Source of the DNA: CAZOWM01 sp964583615
GTDB lineage: Bacteria; Spirochaetota; B62-G9; DRHN01
DNA length: 64,000 bases
NCBI GenBank assembly: GCA_964583615.1
Contig: CAZOWM010000006.1
Span: 32,493-96,492 of the forward strand
Direction of reading: 5' to 3'
Below the pieces are notes generated by a model. It worked only from the letters and a program-made list of their open reading frames with translations, was not told the DNA's origin and searched no databases. Within the stretch, counting starts at the first letter, position 1. Each line of letters starts with the position of its first letter. Position numbers and translations under genes: made by a program. Positions 17,007 to 26,374 of this stretch are shown here, in pieces.

Positions 17007-19688
17007 ATGTGGCATGCAAAACCCCCAGAAGCTGCGGCAAAAGAGCTGAACGTGGATGTAAGCTCCGGACTCTCAGAATCTGAAGCGCAGGTCCGTATGC
17101 AGAAATACGGGCCCAACAGGCTTTCGGAGAGGAAAAAAAAGACCGCGCTGCAGCTTTTTTTCAGCCAGCTTAAAAGTCCTCTCATCTATATCCTCATGGC
17201 AGCGGCACTCATTGCGGCGCTGCTTGGAGAGACAACCGATACCATTATCATCGCCTGTGTTATCCTTCTCAACGCGCTTATCGGCGTGATACAGGAATCG
17301 AAAGCTGAGAAGGCGCTCGAGGCCCTGAAGAAGCTTTCCACTCCCAATGCAGTGGTGATAAGGGAAGGGAAGCAGAGTGCGGTGTCCACAGAAGAGCTCG
17401 TGCCCGGTGACATCGTCATCCTCGAGACAGGGCGGATTGTGCCCTGTGATTTGCGGCTTGTTGAGTCGGTAAACCTGAAAATCGAAGAGTCCGCGCTGAC
17501 CGGTGAATCGGTTCCCGTGGAAAAGGACGCTACGCGCCTGCTTGCGGAAACACAGACAGTACTCGGTGACAGGGTAAACATGGCCTTCTCATCGACCATC
17601 GTCACGTACGGCCGTGGAAGGGGAATCGCCGTCGGAACTGGTATGCGCACGGAGATCGGAAGAATTGCAGAGATGATTGAAGAAGAAAAAGAAGAACAGA
17701 CACCCCTGCAGAGAAAGCTTGCGGTATTCGGAAAGCGGCTGGGAGTGATCATCCTCGCTCTATGCGCCGTCATGTTCTTCATTTCCCTGCTGCGCCCGCT
17801 TTTTTCTTCAGGGAGTATTGAAAGCGCCCGGCTTGTGGAGTTTTTTCTCACCGCGGTCAGCCTGGCAGTTGCCGCCATTCCGGAGGGGCTTCCCGCAATG
17901 GTGACCATTGTTCTGGCCCTGGGGGTACAGAAGATGGTCAGAAAAAATGCGATAATTCGAAAGCTTCCTGCAGTGGAAACCCTTGGGTCGGTAAACGTCA
18001 TCTGCACAGACAAAACAGGCACACTGACGCAAAACAGGATGACGGTCCTCAGGTTTTTTGCCGACGGTGCGGCAGGGGACGTATCCACACTTGACACAAA
18101 AAACAGTGTTCACCGGCTGCTTCTTGAAAACCTCGTACTCTGCAACGATGCGACGTACATGGATGGCACGCAGACGGGCGACCCGACGGAGATCGCACTG
18201 CTCGAGGCGGGCCGCACCCGCGGGATCACGAACGAGGAGACCGAAAGAGCACATCCGAGAGTCATGGAGATCCCATTTGACAGTCAGAGAAAACTCATGT
18301 CCACGATGCATGCCTACGGAAGTGAATATCGTCTCATGACAAAAGGTGCGCTCGACACACTTCTGGGACTCTGCACCTCTGTACATGAAAACGGGCGCGT
18401 CGTAACGCTCACGGATGAGAAAAAGAAGGTCATCACTGCGCGGGCGGACGACATGTCGAAACAGGCGCTCCGTGTTCTTGGCGCGGCGTGCAAGAAAATC
18501 GGGCAAAAAAACCCGCCACCAGAAGGCCTGGAGCAGGATCTCGAGTTTGTCGGGTTCGTTGGAATGATGGACCCGCCGAGGCTCGAGGTAAAAGACTCCA
18601 TTGCACGCTGCAGGCGGGCAGGCATTAAAACGGTGATGATCACCGGGGATCACAGAAACACGGCATGTGCAATTGCAAAAGAATTGGGAATCGCGACGGA
18701 CCCCTCGGAGGCGATCACCGGAAAGGAGCTCAATATGCTCTCAGACGAAGATCTGAAAACAAGAGTGCGAACGCTTCGGGTATTCGCACGGGTTTCACCC
18801 GAGCACAAGGTTCGCATCATAAAGGCGTTGAAGGCTGGGGGGAGCATCGTTTCGATGACAGGAGACGGGGTAAACGACGCGCCCTCCCTCCAGGCCGCGG
18901 ACATCGGAGTCGCGATGGGGATCACAGGGACCGACGTGGCGAAGGGCGCATCAGACATGGTGCTCACAGACGACAACTTCACCACGATCGTGTCCGCCAT
19001 AGAGAAAGGGCGGAACATCTACAACAACATCAAAAAGTCGATACTGTTCCTTCTTTCCTGCAATGCAGGGGAGATCATCTGCATCTTTTTTTCCATTCTT
19101 ATCGGATGGCCGGTACTGCTCATCCCCATTCATATTCTCTGGGTGAACCTCATTACAGATACGCTGCCCGCCCTTTCACTCGGTATGGACCCTGACGATC
19201 CTGATGTGCTGAAGCTGCACCCGAGGGACCCCGACGAGACGCTCTTTGCAGGGGGAGGGTCGGTAAGCGTGGTAGGAAACGGAATACTCATTGCGGCCCT
19301 CACTCTGACTGCATTTCGTGTGGGCCTTGGCACTGATCAGGCCTCACTGGTTCACGCGCGGACCATGGCTTTTGCGGTGCTGAGCCTCTCTCAGCTCATT
19401 CACGCATTCAACATGCGCCACCAGACGAAATCGATTGCACAAACGGGGTTTTTGAGCAATCCTGCCCTCATCGGTGCGTGCGTGTTCGGGGCTGCGCTCC
19501 AGGTCATGGTGATAAGTGTGCCGGCGATGGCACGCGTGTTCAAAGTGAAGAGCCTGCACGGAAGCGAATGGGCTCTTGTGTGGGGTCTTGCGCTTTTCCC
19601 CCTGGTGTGCAATGAAGCGGTAAAGGCAGTGCGGAGAAAGAGGATGCGCATGCACGCGGTAACGGGGGAAAAAAATTTGCATGAATGA
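17007..19688 (+). CDS. P-type cation-transporting ATPase, Ca2+ (P2A) type
   Basis: The 893-aa protein has every P2-ATPase landmark: the N-terminal cation-ATPase domain (AKELNVDVSSGLSESEAQVR), the actuator motif SALTGESVPVEKD, the membrane motif AAIPEGLPAMVTI, the phosphorylation site CTDKTGTLTQNRM, the nucleotide-domain KGALDTLL, the hinge TGDGVNDAPSLQAADIGVAM, and six further C-terminal helices. PEGLPA and a C-terminal NLITDTLPALSLG match SERCA/PMR1-like pumps rather than heavy-metal or Mg2+ types. It probably exports Ca2+ across the inner membrane. It starts 9 nt after the cupin gene, so the three genes are likely cotranscribed, although a functional link to sugar use is not obvious. Confidence 0.9.
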   Translation: MWHAKPPEAAAKELNVDVSSGLSESEAQVRMQKYGPNRLSERKKKTALQLFFSQLKSPLIYILMAAALIAALLGETTDTIIIACVILLNALIGVIQESKAEKALEALKKLSTPNAVVIREGKQSAVSTEELVPGDIVILETGRIVPCDLRLVESVNLKIEESALTGESVPVEKDATRLLAETQTVLGDRVNMAFSSTIVTYGRGRGIAVGTGMRTEIGRIAEMIEEEKEEQTPLQRKLAVFGKRLGVIILALCAVMFFISLLRPLFSSGSIESARLVEFFLTAVSLAVAAIPEGLPAMVTIVLALGVQKMVRKNAIIRKLPAVETLGSVNVICTDKTGTLTQNRMTVLRFFADGAAGDVSTLDTKNSVHRLLLENLVLCNDATYMDGTQTGDPTEIALLEAGRTRGITNEETERAHPRVMEIPFDSQRKLMSTMHAYGSEYRLMTKGALDTLLGLCTSVHENGRVVTLTDEKKKVITARADDMSKQALRVLGAACKKIGQKNPPPEGLEQDLEFVGFVGMMDPPRLEVKDSIARCRRAGIKTVMITGDHRNTACAIAKELGIATDPSEAITGKELNMLSDEDLKTRVRTLRVFARVSPEHKVRIIKALKAGGSIVSMTGDGVNDAPSLQAADIGVAMGITGTDVAKGASDMVLTDDNFTTIVSAIEKGRNIYNNIKKSILFLLSCNAGEIICIFFSILIGWPVLLIPIHILWVNLITDTLPALSLGMDPDDPDVLKLHPRDPDETLFAGGGSVSVVGNGILIAALTLTAFRVGLGTDQASLVHARTMAFAVLSLSQLIHAFNMRHQTKSIAQTGFLSNPALIGACVFGAALQVMVISVPAMARVFKVKSLHGSEWALVWGLALFPLVCNEAVKAVRRKRMRMHAVTGEKNLHE

Positions 19689-20178
19689 CGTACATGCGTG
19701 TGTATAAATACATCTTTTGACAACCGAAAAGATAAATGACACTGTACCGCCGAATGACGAGAGGAGTTATCTGTGAGGTTTTTTAAAAAACCCCCTCGAA
19801 CACATGATGCGTCCGTGCATTGCAAGGTTGGACATAGTGTGGAGTAAGGATTTCACAATCTGGTCTTTGTTCGTGCAGGTTACACATTCCTGACAGCTTA
19901 CAGGAGTTTTTCAGCAGGTATCGGCGCACGAGTCCCTGTTGGCTTTACAGATTTTTCCGTGAATTATGCTTTCCAGCCTATTCCAAACTACGGTTTTATA
20001 CATAGCTTCGGCATCTCGGCGTATTTTTAATGCAAAAACAATAAGGCTGTGTATTTCGGTTTTTTCAAGTCTTAACTCCCAGCTGCTGCAAAATTCTTGA
20101 CAATTCCTCGGAGAAACAGTAGGCTTAATTGTCTTCTTTGCGAAGATACACATATTCCGTTTGGAGGATGAACAGGGA
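19689..20178. other. intergenic region before the cold-shock gene
   Basis: No convincing gene is visible. A palindrome GGTTTTTTAAAAAACC (19777-19792) lies soon after the ATPase stop and may help end transcription. The stretch 19850-20178 is probably the long 5' untranslated region and promoter of the cold-shock gene, as is common in that family. Confidence 0.4.
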
Positions 20179-20379
20179 ATGCCAGTAGGAAGAGTAAAAT
20201 GGTTTAATGAGCAGAAAGGGTACGGTTTTATCAGCAGGGATGATGGCGAAGATGTTTTCGTGCACTTCTCGGAAATCGTGGCTGATGGGTTTAAAACATT
20301 GAGCGAGAATCAGGAGGTTTCCTTTGAAGTAAAGGAGGGCCCGAGAGGTTTGCAGGCTACCAATGTGAAGGCTCTTTAA
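20179..20379 (+). CDS. cold-shock protein (CspA family)
   Basis: The ATG at 20179 gives a 66-aa protein with the cold-shock-domain RNA-binding motifs GRVKWFNEQKGYGFI and DVFVHFSEI, and ends GLQATNVKAL. This length is normal for the family, and GGAGG lies 11 nt upstream. A longer in-frame TTG start at 20161 would add six residues and is less likely. The protein binds single-stranded RNA/DNA and melts RNA structure at low temperature. It stands alone. Confidence 0.92.
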   Translation: MPVGRVKWFNEQKGYGFISRDDGEDVFVHFSEIVADGFKTLSENQEVSFEVKEGPRGLQATNVKAL

Positions 20380-20542
20380 TTCTTGATTGCGGCGCATAAA
20401 ATTATCGGCGTATTAATTCTAGTACCACAGTTCATGATTCCATATAATTTCTATACTTATCTAATGATTCTAAAAAAAGCTCCATTACGAAAGAGTGTGT
20501 AAAAACATGCGTACTGCACGCAAAAAATAAAGAAGGCAGGGA

Positions 20543-21937
20543 ATGAATATACTTTTATTATCACCAGTGAAGGATCCGTCCATAAAAAAGCCAAAAGGCA
20601 TAATGATGCCTCAACTGGCGTTGAATTTGTTGGAGGGGCTCACACCGCCGCACCATAACGTAACATGCATAGAGGAAGAGATCGAAGATATCGACCTCGA
20701 TGCGGAGTGCGACCTTGTGGGGATAAGCTGTATGACTTCCAACGCCCCCCGGGCATATTATCTTGCGGGTGAATTTCGAAAGAGGGGGAAGATAGTTATC
20801 ATGGGCGGGGTGCATCCTACAATTCTGCCGGATGAGGCGCTTCGGTATGCTGATTCGGTAGTGGTCGGAGAAGCGGAAGGAGTCTGGGAACAGGTGCTTG
20901 CAGATCATGCTGCCGGGGAGTTAAAGAAAAAGTATCACAAACCCTCTCCTTCACTTGAGAACTACGTGCGAATACAGCACAGAAAAGGTGTGAAAAAGAG
21001 GCTCTTTCATGTCGTGCCTGTAATGACAACACGGGGATGTCCATTTAATTGTGAGTTCTGTTGTGTACATAACATTTATGGAAACAAGATACGTCACATA
21101 CCGATCAAAAATGTCGTTCGCGACATCGTCGACTCAGGCGGTAAAACATTTATGTTTCTCGACGACAACATAATCGGCGATAAAAAATATGCGAGGGAAC
21201 TGTTCGAGGCCATAAAGCCGCTCAATATCAGATGGGGGGGGCAGGCATCGATTTCTTTTGTGAAAGAAACCGAATTATTACGTCTGGCAGCTGAGAGCGG
21301 CTGTATCGGGTTGTTTTTTGGGCTGGAAACTGTTTCGAAGTCCCAACTGAAGAAGATGAGAAAATCTTTTAAAGAGATAGAGTTGGTGGAAGAGGCGATT
21401 AAGAAAGTAAAAAGTATTGGAATATACTTTCATGCTTCAATGATTTTTGGATTTGATGACGACACAAAGGACGTATTTCCTGAAACGCTTGACTTTCTCG
21501 TAAAAAATAGAATTGGTTCTGCATCGATGAATGTGCTGACACCCTATCCAGGGACAAGAATCTATCAGAAGTTCAAAGATGAAGGGCGGATTATTACGCA
21601 CAACTGGAGGTATTACGATCACAACACACCGGTGTTTCAACCTCGACATATGTCTCCGCTTGAACTGCAGATTGGAAGGTTATGGGCAGTCAAGGAGTTT
21701 ACGAAGATAACAGAGTCCATGAAAAGGCTTGTGTATAATTTTTCGCATCCACTGATGCATATCGGGATAAATATCGGCTCTCAAAGAAGCGTCAATAATG
21801 AGATAAAGCATTTTCCCCGGGTGGCATCACAGATCCATCAATCTGGGAGGGAAAGTGAGCGGCAGATGAAATATAGAGCACTTTCATCCATCAGATTGAG
21901 CGACCTTATTCCTAAAAGGATCAGCGATCAGTGGTAA
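20543..21937 (+). CDS. B12-binding-domain radical SAM protein
   Basis: The 464-aa protein begins with a Rossmann-like cobalamin-binding domain (about residues 1-135: MNILLLSPVKDP, LVGISCMTSNA, VIMGGVHPTILPDEAL, DSVVVGEAEG). It continues into a radical SAM barrel with the iron-sulfur motif TTRGCPFNCEFC at about 160-172, FLDDNIIGDKKY, and IFGFDDDTKDVF. Members modify lipids, tetrapyrroles, antibiotics or peptides; the DxHxxG cobalamin-ligand motif is not visible. The C terminus carries the helical tail typical of this subgroup. A small unknown gene follows 26 nt later. I cannot name the substrate. Confidence 0.88.
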   Translation: MNILLLSPVKDPSIKKPKGIMMPQLALNLLEGLTPPHHNVTCIEEEIEDIDLDAECDLVGISCMTSNAPRAYYLAGEFRKRGKIVIMGGVHPTILPDEALRYADSVVVGEAEGVWEQVLADHAAGELKKKYHKPSPSLENYVRIQHRKGVKKRLFHVVPVMTTRGCPFNCEFCCVHNIYGNKIRHIPIKNVVRDIVDSGGKTFMFLDDNIIGDKKYARELFEAIKPLNIRWGGQASISFVKETELLRLAAESGCIGLFFGLETVSKSQLKKMRKSFKEIELVEEAIKKVKSIGIYFHASMIFGFDDDTKDVFPETLDFLVKNRIGSASMNVLTPYPGTRIYQKFKDEGRIITHNWRYYDHNTPVFQPRHMSPLELQIGRLWAVKEFTKITESMKRLVYNFSHPLMHIGINIGSQRSVNNEIKHFPRVASQIHQSGRESERQMKYRALSSIRLSDLIPKRISDQW

Positions 21938-21963
21938 TTTCCAAAATGGAGGAATAATAATTT

Positions 21964-22248
21964 ATGATGAAACAATTGTTGCTGATTGTCATCGATAATT
22001 TTCTTTTTTTAACGGATGGGACAGTGGCGGTTCTGAACATGATAAAGGGGTATGGCCTCAGGGTATGGTCGAACAGTGCAATTCGGAGATTTGTGCTGAG
22101 ATGTATAGATTTTGTTGTCGTGCAATTTCGCCGCTTTGGTGTTTATCTCCAAAAAATTGAAGATATATTACATTACAGATTGCTCTATGCCACGGTGACC
22201 GCTTCTATGAAGGAACGGTATAAAGAACTGAGGGGAAAAAGGTCCTGA
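21964..22248 (+). CDS. small hypothetical protein downstream of the radical SAM gene
   Basis: This 94-aa frame starts at ATG 21964 with GGAGG about 13 nt upstream, and begins 26 nt after the radical SAM gene. The sequence has no domain I recognise. It has a hydrophobic first 15 residues and a basic, aromatic-rich remainder (RVWSNSAIRRFVLRC, RRFGVYLQKIEDILHYRL), suggesting a membrane-associated helix hairpin. Its position suggests it could be a partner or substrate of the radical SAM enzyme, but this is inference only. Confidence 0.5.
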   Translation: MMKQLLLIVIDNFLFLTDGTVAVLNMIKGYGLRVWSNSAIRRFVLRCIDFVVVQFRRFGVYLQKIEDILHYRLLYATVTASMKERYKELRGKRS

Positions 22249-22475
22249 TGTTGAGGATCATCAAAAGCCCTCTTGCCCCGAATACTGGCGGTTTTCCAGC
22301 CTGTTTTACTTCTTTTTTACTTCGAATATTCCCACGGACCCGTGTGCGTACTCCTGTCCCCTCTGCATTCGGGTCACCGGAAACACTGAGCGGTCGAAGT
22401 ATTGAAGGAGCCTGATTTACACACGTGCATAAGAGCTCGCTTGCGCTATCACACGTTCGATTTCCTGTCTGCTCA

Positions 22476-23353
22476 TCAGCCGGAGAAATTTGTCCACAGA
22501 TGGGATTTTTTGATTTCAGGAAATCTTTGCAAAATACGGTCTCTGACTGTTTTTTCGATGCAGGGGACCCGTTTTTCACAGCGTATGGTGTCCACATACT
22601 GTTTCACGGTCTCGGCGGGAGTTTTCCGGCCCTGTGTTTCGCGTTTTTCGTGGCTCGACATCGCACTCTCATAGGATGCCTGGATGTCCACTTCGAGCGC
22701 ATCGCTGGTTCCCCCTGTGGAGTAGAGCGGGATTTCAAAATGCTGGGCGAGCTGACTCACTGCAGCGTTGATCATTGCGCGCTCGATTGCTCCGCCCACG
22801 TGATTCATGGTGTGAAGGTTCGTGATAGAGCCGACGCTTCCACAGATTCCGGGTGCGCCTTTTTTCACGCACTGCACCATCGCGATACCGCCAAGGGTTT
22901 CTGCGATATGGGTGAGCACGTTTCCCGCAAGGGTTATTGGGGATGTGGTCCCGCAAATGGGCTCAGTGGGTACCACCACAGGAATGCATTTTCGGGCGAG
23001 GTAACAGGCCATCTCTCCATATTGATCATCGATTTTGAAGGGGCTGATGATCAAGGTGATGAATGAAACGAATGGACGAGAACGAAGCGCTTGTGGGCTT
23101 CCTGCAACCATTTCCGCCAGCTCTACCGCTTTCTTACATCCGTTCATGGAATACACTCCGCCCATCACGTGCTTGACGGTATTGTCAATGGAGTGAAAAA
23201 ACCTGTTCGTGTCGATCTCGTCCTGGTTTTTTACGTCATTGGGAAAGACGTTGATGGTGAACACGTGGATATTTTCCAGCGCATCGGCCATTCTCGCGTT
23301 CAGTATCACGTCATTCACAGTGGACGGCCGCCAAAATCATGTGCGTGTTTCAC
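22476..23353 (-). pseudogene. MttB-family methyltransferase remnant 1
   Basis: A GTG start at 23353 follows AAAGGAG and opens VKHAHDFGGRPL, then a stop. Another frame then continues with NDVILNARMADALENIHVF to 22476. The middle matches MttB (FVSFITLIISPFKIDDQYGE, PTEPICGTTSPITLAGNVLT, STGGTSDALEVDIQASYES). About 100 residues near the N terminus are missing. The text jumps from ASYESAMSS directly to a tail (KTPAETVKQYVDTIRC), so another 80-100 residues before the C terminus are also gone. Intact MttB proteins have about 480 residues and this one has under 290. It lies directly downstream of an asparagine synthetase remnant. Confidence 0.8.
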
Positions 23354-23385
23354 ATTGTACTCCTTTCTTTGCGATATACACCCTT

Positions 23386-24130
23386 TCACAAAAAGTTCCA
23401 CTGGCCGACCGTGTCTATCGCTTTCCCGGTTCCGAACCGTCCGCTGAAAAGACGAAAGTAGTGAAGCTCTTCCTTGCTCCGTATGAGCGGGTAGTTCTCG
23501 CGGGCGTAGCGGGAAATCAAATAATTGCTCACGGAGCTGAGTACGAGTGAAGGATCAAAGGATTCGAGATAGTAGATGACCTGTTCCAGGCAATCAACCA
23601 TCTCGTTGATACCGACGATGAGCTCTTCGTGATCTGTTCCAAGATGGGAGGCCATAATCCGGGCGTTGTGGATGTCCGGGCTTTCCTTTACGCCGATGGA
23701 AAATGTCTTGAGAGGGGCGTGTTTCCCTGCAGTTTCGTTGAGGTATTGTGCTGCAACGGAAGTTACCACACTGCTGTCCATACCAGCGCTCAGCAGAGCT
23801 GCAGTGGAAGAAGAGAAATCAATTCTACTGCGTATGCTTTTTTTTAAGATTTCCCTGATTTGTTTGCCCATCCTCTCGTGCCCGGCCTTCAGCAGGCGTG
23901 GAGGGGAGTTCGTTGTACCGTGACAGCGAACCTTCGCGGTCCATACTGTGCACAGAGCTGTTCTCGTCCGCTGCACGGGTATCCGCACGCAGGTAGTTTT
24001 GGGCCATTATCGAACCGTGGTGATCTTCCCATATTCCGGACAGCCATGGTCCCCTGTGCCGTATCTTTTCAAACATGTACGAAATCTTTTTCATGTCAGT
24101 ATTTCCGAATCCGGTGACAAATCCGCTCAC
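23386..24130 (-). pseudogene. asparagine synthetase B remnant
   Basis: A GTG at 24130, preceded by GAGGAGG, starts VSGFVTGFGNTDMKKISYMF EKIRHRGPW-type text, which is the N terminus of a class II glutamine amidotransferase; the catalytic Cys2 position is Ser. After about 65 codons the homology jumps, in another frame, to the synthetase domain. There TAALLSAGMDSSVVTSVAAQ (the PP-loop), TFSIGVKESPDIHNARIMAS and HEELIVGINEMVDCLEQVIY are seen. The rest of the C-terminal domain, roughly 250-300 residues, is missing. A normal protein has over 500-600 residues. The reading frames and missing blocks make it clearly non-functional. Confidence 0.8.
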
Positions 24131-24510
24131 AATAGTCCTCCTCAACTGTATTTGAAGCAGTGCATGATGATGACCTCCGTTTTGCTGCTCATTGGCATCC
24201 CACAAATACGCAATGGATATGCGGCCGACCCGCTGCAGATGTGACATATTGTGTAGAGCTTTGTCAGCGAATGTGTGTTACAGAAATACTGCGGGGTCGT
24301 TGCAAACGGCGAAAAAGTAGTTGCCGGTGAATGAATCTTCAGGCTCCATTTTCGGGAGAGCAACCTCTATGGGATGAAGAGGTATTTTTCTTACAGAAGT
24401 GTGTGAAAACCCACCTGAAGTCCGAAAAAGAAGCAACATGTACAATAATATATACATACAAGCGGAAAATGTAAAATGGAGGGCGTGAAAATTTCATAAA
24501 AAGGGGTGAA
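24131..24510. other. intergenic region with a hairpin
   Basis: No gene is supported here. ACCTCT (24363-24368) pairs with AGAGGT (24378-24383), followed by ATTTTTC on the plus strand. With no plus-strand gene ending nearby, its role is unclear. The stretch may be what is left between the MttB gene and the asparagine synthetase remnant. Confidence 0.35.
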
Positions 24511-25971
24511 TTATCCGGATTTACGGTCCGGCAAAGAGATATCATTGCCTTTGTCAAGAGAGGAGAGGTAGTTGTTTACACCTCTGAGCGTGAATTCGCC
24601 GATATCTTTCGGTTTGTGCGTGGAGAGTATTTCCTGGACTTCTTCCGTAAGCTTCTCATAGAGCTCCTCGTCATAATCGCTTGCCTCTATGAGCTTTCGC
24701 TGTATGAATCGTGAGGGAAGCCACAGTGTTTTTCTGAAGTTGGCAGCAGTGTGAGGATGATCAAGAAAGGAACTGTAGCCGTAATTCCCCCGAGCCACAT
24801 CGAATAGAGCCTGTGAGGAGTGGTCCTCCTCTGAGAAGTCGATCACAGTGGTCAGGTGCCGTGCACGTCTGATGATCTCGTTGAGGAGTACGGTCATGCG
24901 AACGTCGTAGAGAAACCCGTATGAGAGAAAACCGACGTCGTGTACGAGAGTGGGTCCCGACATCACCGCCAGGAGTATGCCTTCGTAGGCTTCGAATCCG
25001 GCCTGTGCGTCTATCCTGCTCGAATCACTGCATCCGCCCGTTCCCCAGGTGGGAAGGTGGTAATAGCGGCCCATGTCAGCATACATGGCAACCGTTTTGA
25101 ACCATTCCGGTGCGCCGTAGAGTACCTTCCCGTACTGCATGTCAGCAGAAGAACTGTTCGAACCGTGTATGAATCGGCAGTTCTCGTTTTTCAAACTCGC
25201 AAGCACAACCCCGAATAAGGATTCTGCATTGCCCTGCGCAACTGCACCTGCGAGCGTCACCGGAGCTGTTACACCGATGTTGGCGCCTGCAGCGAACAGA
25301 AACGGGATTTCGTGTTCTGCACAGTACAGAAGCCGCTCGCTGCATGAGCGGTCCACTATCAGCGGAGAGTTCGGGTTTAAATAGGCGATGAAAAACGGCT
25401 TTTCCCGCAGCTGATTTTCGTTTCCAGCGACGATCGAGGCGATTCGGTGTATGTGTATGATGTCTTCGAGGCTGGTTGCGGTGGCGACGATTGGTTTTGT
25501 GGTGTTTTTCAGCATTTCTGAAAAGATTGTGGGGTAGATCGTATGCGTGTTGAGATCGTGTGGCAAAGCCATCGACATGACAAAGTCGAGGTTTACCAGG
25601 GAATCTACGATTCTCACATTTTCGCGAACGTCATCGATTGTGGAAAACCTCCTCTGCCGTGTTGTGCGGTCTATATTGTACAGGGCGTCCGATCCAGGAC
25701 CGAAGTAGGTCCTGCCGGGTCTGAGCAGCATTGCTCGCTTCCCCTCGCGGTTGTACATCTGTATTCGCTTTTGAACTTTCTCCAGTGATTCATTCACGAG
25801 TTTCCCTGGAATGAGCACCCTGTTTTCACTGTCTCGCACCGCTCCGGCTGAAAGCAGGAGGTCAAGCGCTTCGTCGTGATCCACCCGAAAACCCACCTGT
25901 TCGAGTATTCTGACTGATGCTTCGTGGATCCTTTGCGCTTTGTTTTTCGTGAGAAACATCGATTTGGCCAT
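24511..25971 (-). CDS. MttB-superfamily (trimethylamine methyltransferase-like, non-pyrrolysine) corrinoid methyltransferase
   Basis: The 486-aa frame starts at ATG 25971 after AGGTAGGA and is uninterrupted. It shows the MttB barrel from RIHEASVRILEQVGFRVDHD through RTYFGPGSDALYNID, IGVTAPVTLAGAVAQGNAES and WGTGGCSDSSRIDAQAGFEA. True trimethylamine MttB carries pyrrolysine encoded by an in-frame UAG. This gene has none, placing it with the MtgB/MtpB-type homologues that demethylate glycine betaine, proline betaine, carnitine or related compounds onto a corrinoid protein. The adjacent betaine-type ABC transporter supports a quaternary-amine substrate. No corrinoid protein gene is visible in the window. 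Confidence 0.88.
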   Translation of the reverse strand: MAKSMFLTKNKAQRIHEASVRILEQVGFRVDHDEALDLLLSAGAVRDSENRVLIPGKLVNESLEKVQKRIQMYNREGKRAMLLRPGRTYFGPGSDALYNIDRTTRQRRFSTIDDVRENVRIVDSLVNLDFVMSMALPHDLNTHTIYPTIFSEMLKNTTKPIVATATSLEDIIHIHRIASIVAGNENQLREKPFFIAYLNPNSPLIVDRSCSERLLYCAEHEIPFLFAAGANIGVTAPVTLAGAVAQGNAESLFGVVLASLKNENCRFIHGSNSSSADMQYGKVLYGAPEWFKTVAMYADMGRYYHLPTWGTGGCSDSSRIDAQAGFEAYEGILLAVMSGPTLVHDVGFLSYGFLYDVRMTVLLNEIIRRARHLTTVIDFSEEDHSSQALFDVARGNYGYSSFLDHPHTAANFRKTLWLPSRFIQRKLIEASDYDEELYEKLTEEVQEILSTHKPKDIGEFTLRGVNNYLSSLDKGNDISLPDRKSG

Positions 25972-25995
25972 ATCTTTTCCTACCTCTCATACTCA

Positions 25996-26024
25996 TATCT
26001 ACACCTAGATGTAAACGAATTCAA
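25996..26024 (-). promoter_or_regulatory. candidate promoter of the MttB gene
   Basis: On the minus strand TTGAAT (26024-26019) and TAGATA (26001-25996) are 17 nt apart, just upstream of the MttB start at 25971. An imperfect palindrome, ACATCTAGGTGT, lies between and around them and could be an operator. Confidence 0.35.
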
Positions 26025-26063
26025 TAAAAAAATGAGAATATTACTTGACAGGAGAACGAGTTT

Positions 26064-26219
26064 ATGAAATACAATATCTCCACTCTATACGACATCGCGG
26101 TGCTCGCTGGAGTAAGCATCTCCACAGTTTCGCGTGTTTTGAATTCACCGAAACAGATGGAAGAAAAAACCCGGAATCAGGTTCTCAAAGCAATAAGGGA
26201 GCTCGGCTTCGTTCCAAAA
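26064..26219 (+). pseudogene. LacI-family regulator remnant (DNA-binding head only)
   Basis: From ATG 26064 the frame reads MKYNISTLYDIAVLAGVSIS, then TVSRVLNSPKQMEEKTR and ends near GFVPKAD. This is a textbook LacI helix-turn-helix head of about 50 residues. The effector-binding domain of about 280 residues is absent, and the sequence passes directly into part of an unrelated gene. It is divergent from the intact MttB gene, so the lost regulator may once have controlled it. Confidence 0.8.
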
Positions 26220-26302
26220 GCGGATTCGGGCTTACCATACTGGAAGCGATGAGGTGCGGAGTCCCGACGTTCGTGACGAAGTTCGGTGGGCCCGGGAAAT
26301 GA
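26218..26302 (+). pseudogene. glycosyltransferase (GT4-like) fragment fused to the LacI remnant
   Basis: In a different frame from the LacI head, the codons read SGFGLTILEAMRCGVPTFVT and KFGGPGK before TGA. The pattern G-F-G-L-T-x-x-E-A-M-x-x-G-x-P with a trailing G-G-P is the nucleotide-sugar-binding motif of family 4 glycosyltransferases, especially sucrose-synthase/phosphate-synthase relatives. Only about 27 codons remain. The junction with LacI suggests a deletion that joined two formerly separate genes. Confidence 0.6.
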
Positions 26303-26313
26303 CGAAAGGAGGC

Positions 26314-26342
26314 TTGCATAAATAATAAAAATACGATATTCT
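26314..26342 (+). promoter_or_regulatory. candidate ferredoxin promoter
   Basis: TTGCAT (26314-26319), a 17-nt spacer and TATTCT (26337-26342) precede the ferredoxin start by about 33 nt. Confidence 0.4.
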
Positions 26343-26374
26343 AGTAGAGATACAATTTCAAAAAGGAGACAAGA

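Noticed and set aside
19777..19792. Palindrome GGTTTTTTAAAAAACC after the ATPase gene as a strong terminator
   Set aside because: The stem is nearly all A-T pairs with no loop and no following T-run; it was kept only as a note.
20125..20397. Minus-strand 90-aa frame over the cold-shock gene
   Set aside because: The plus-strand frame is a textbook cold-shock protein.
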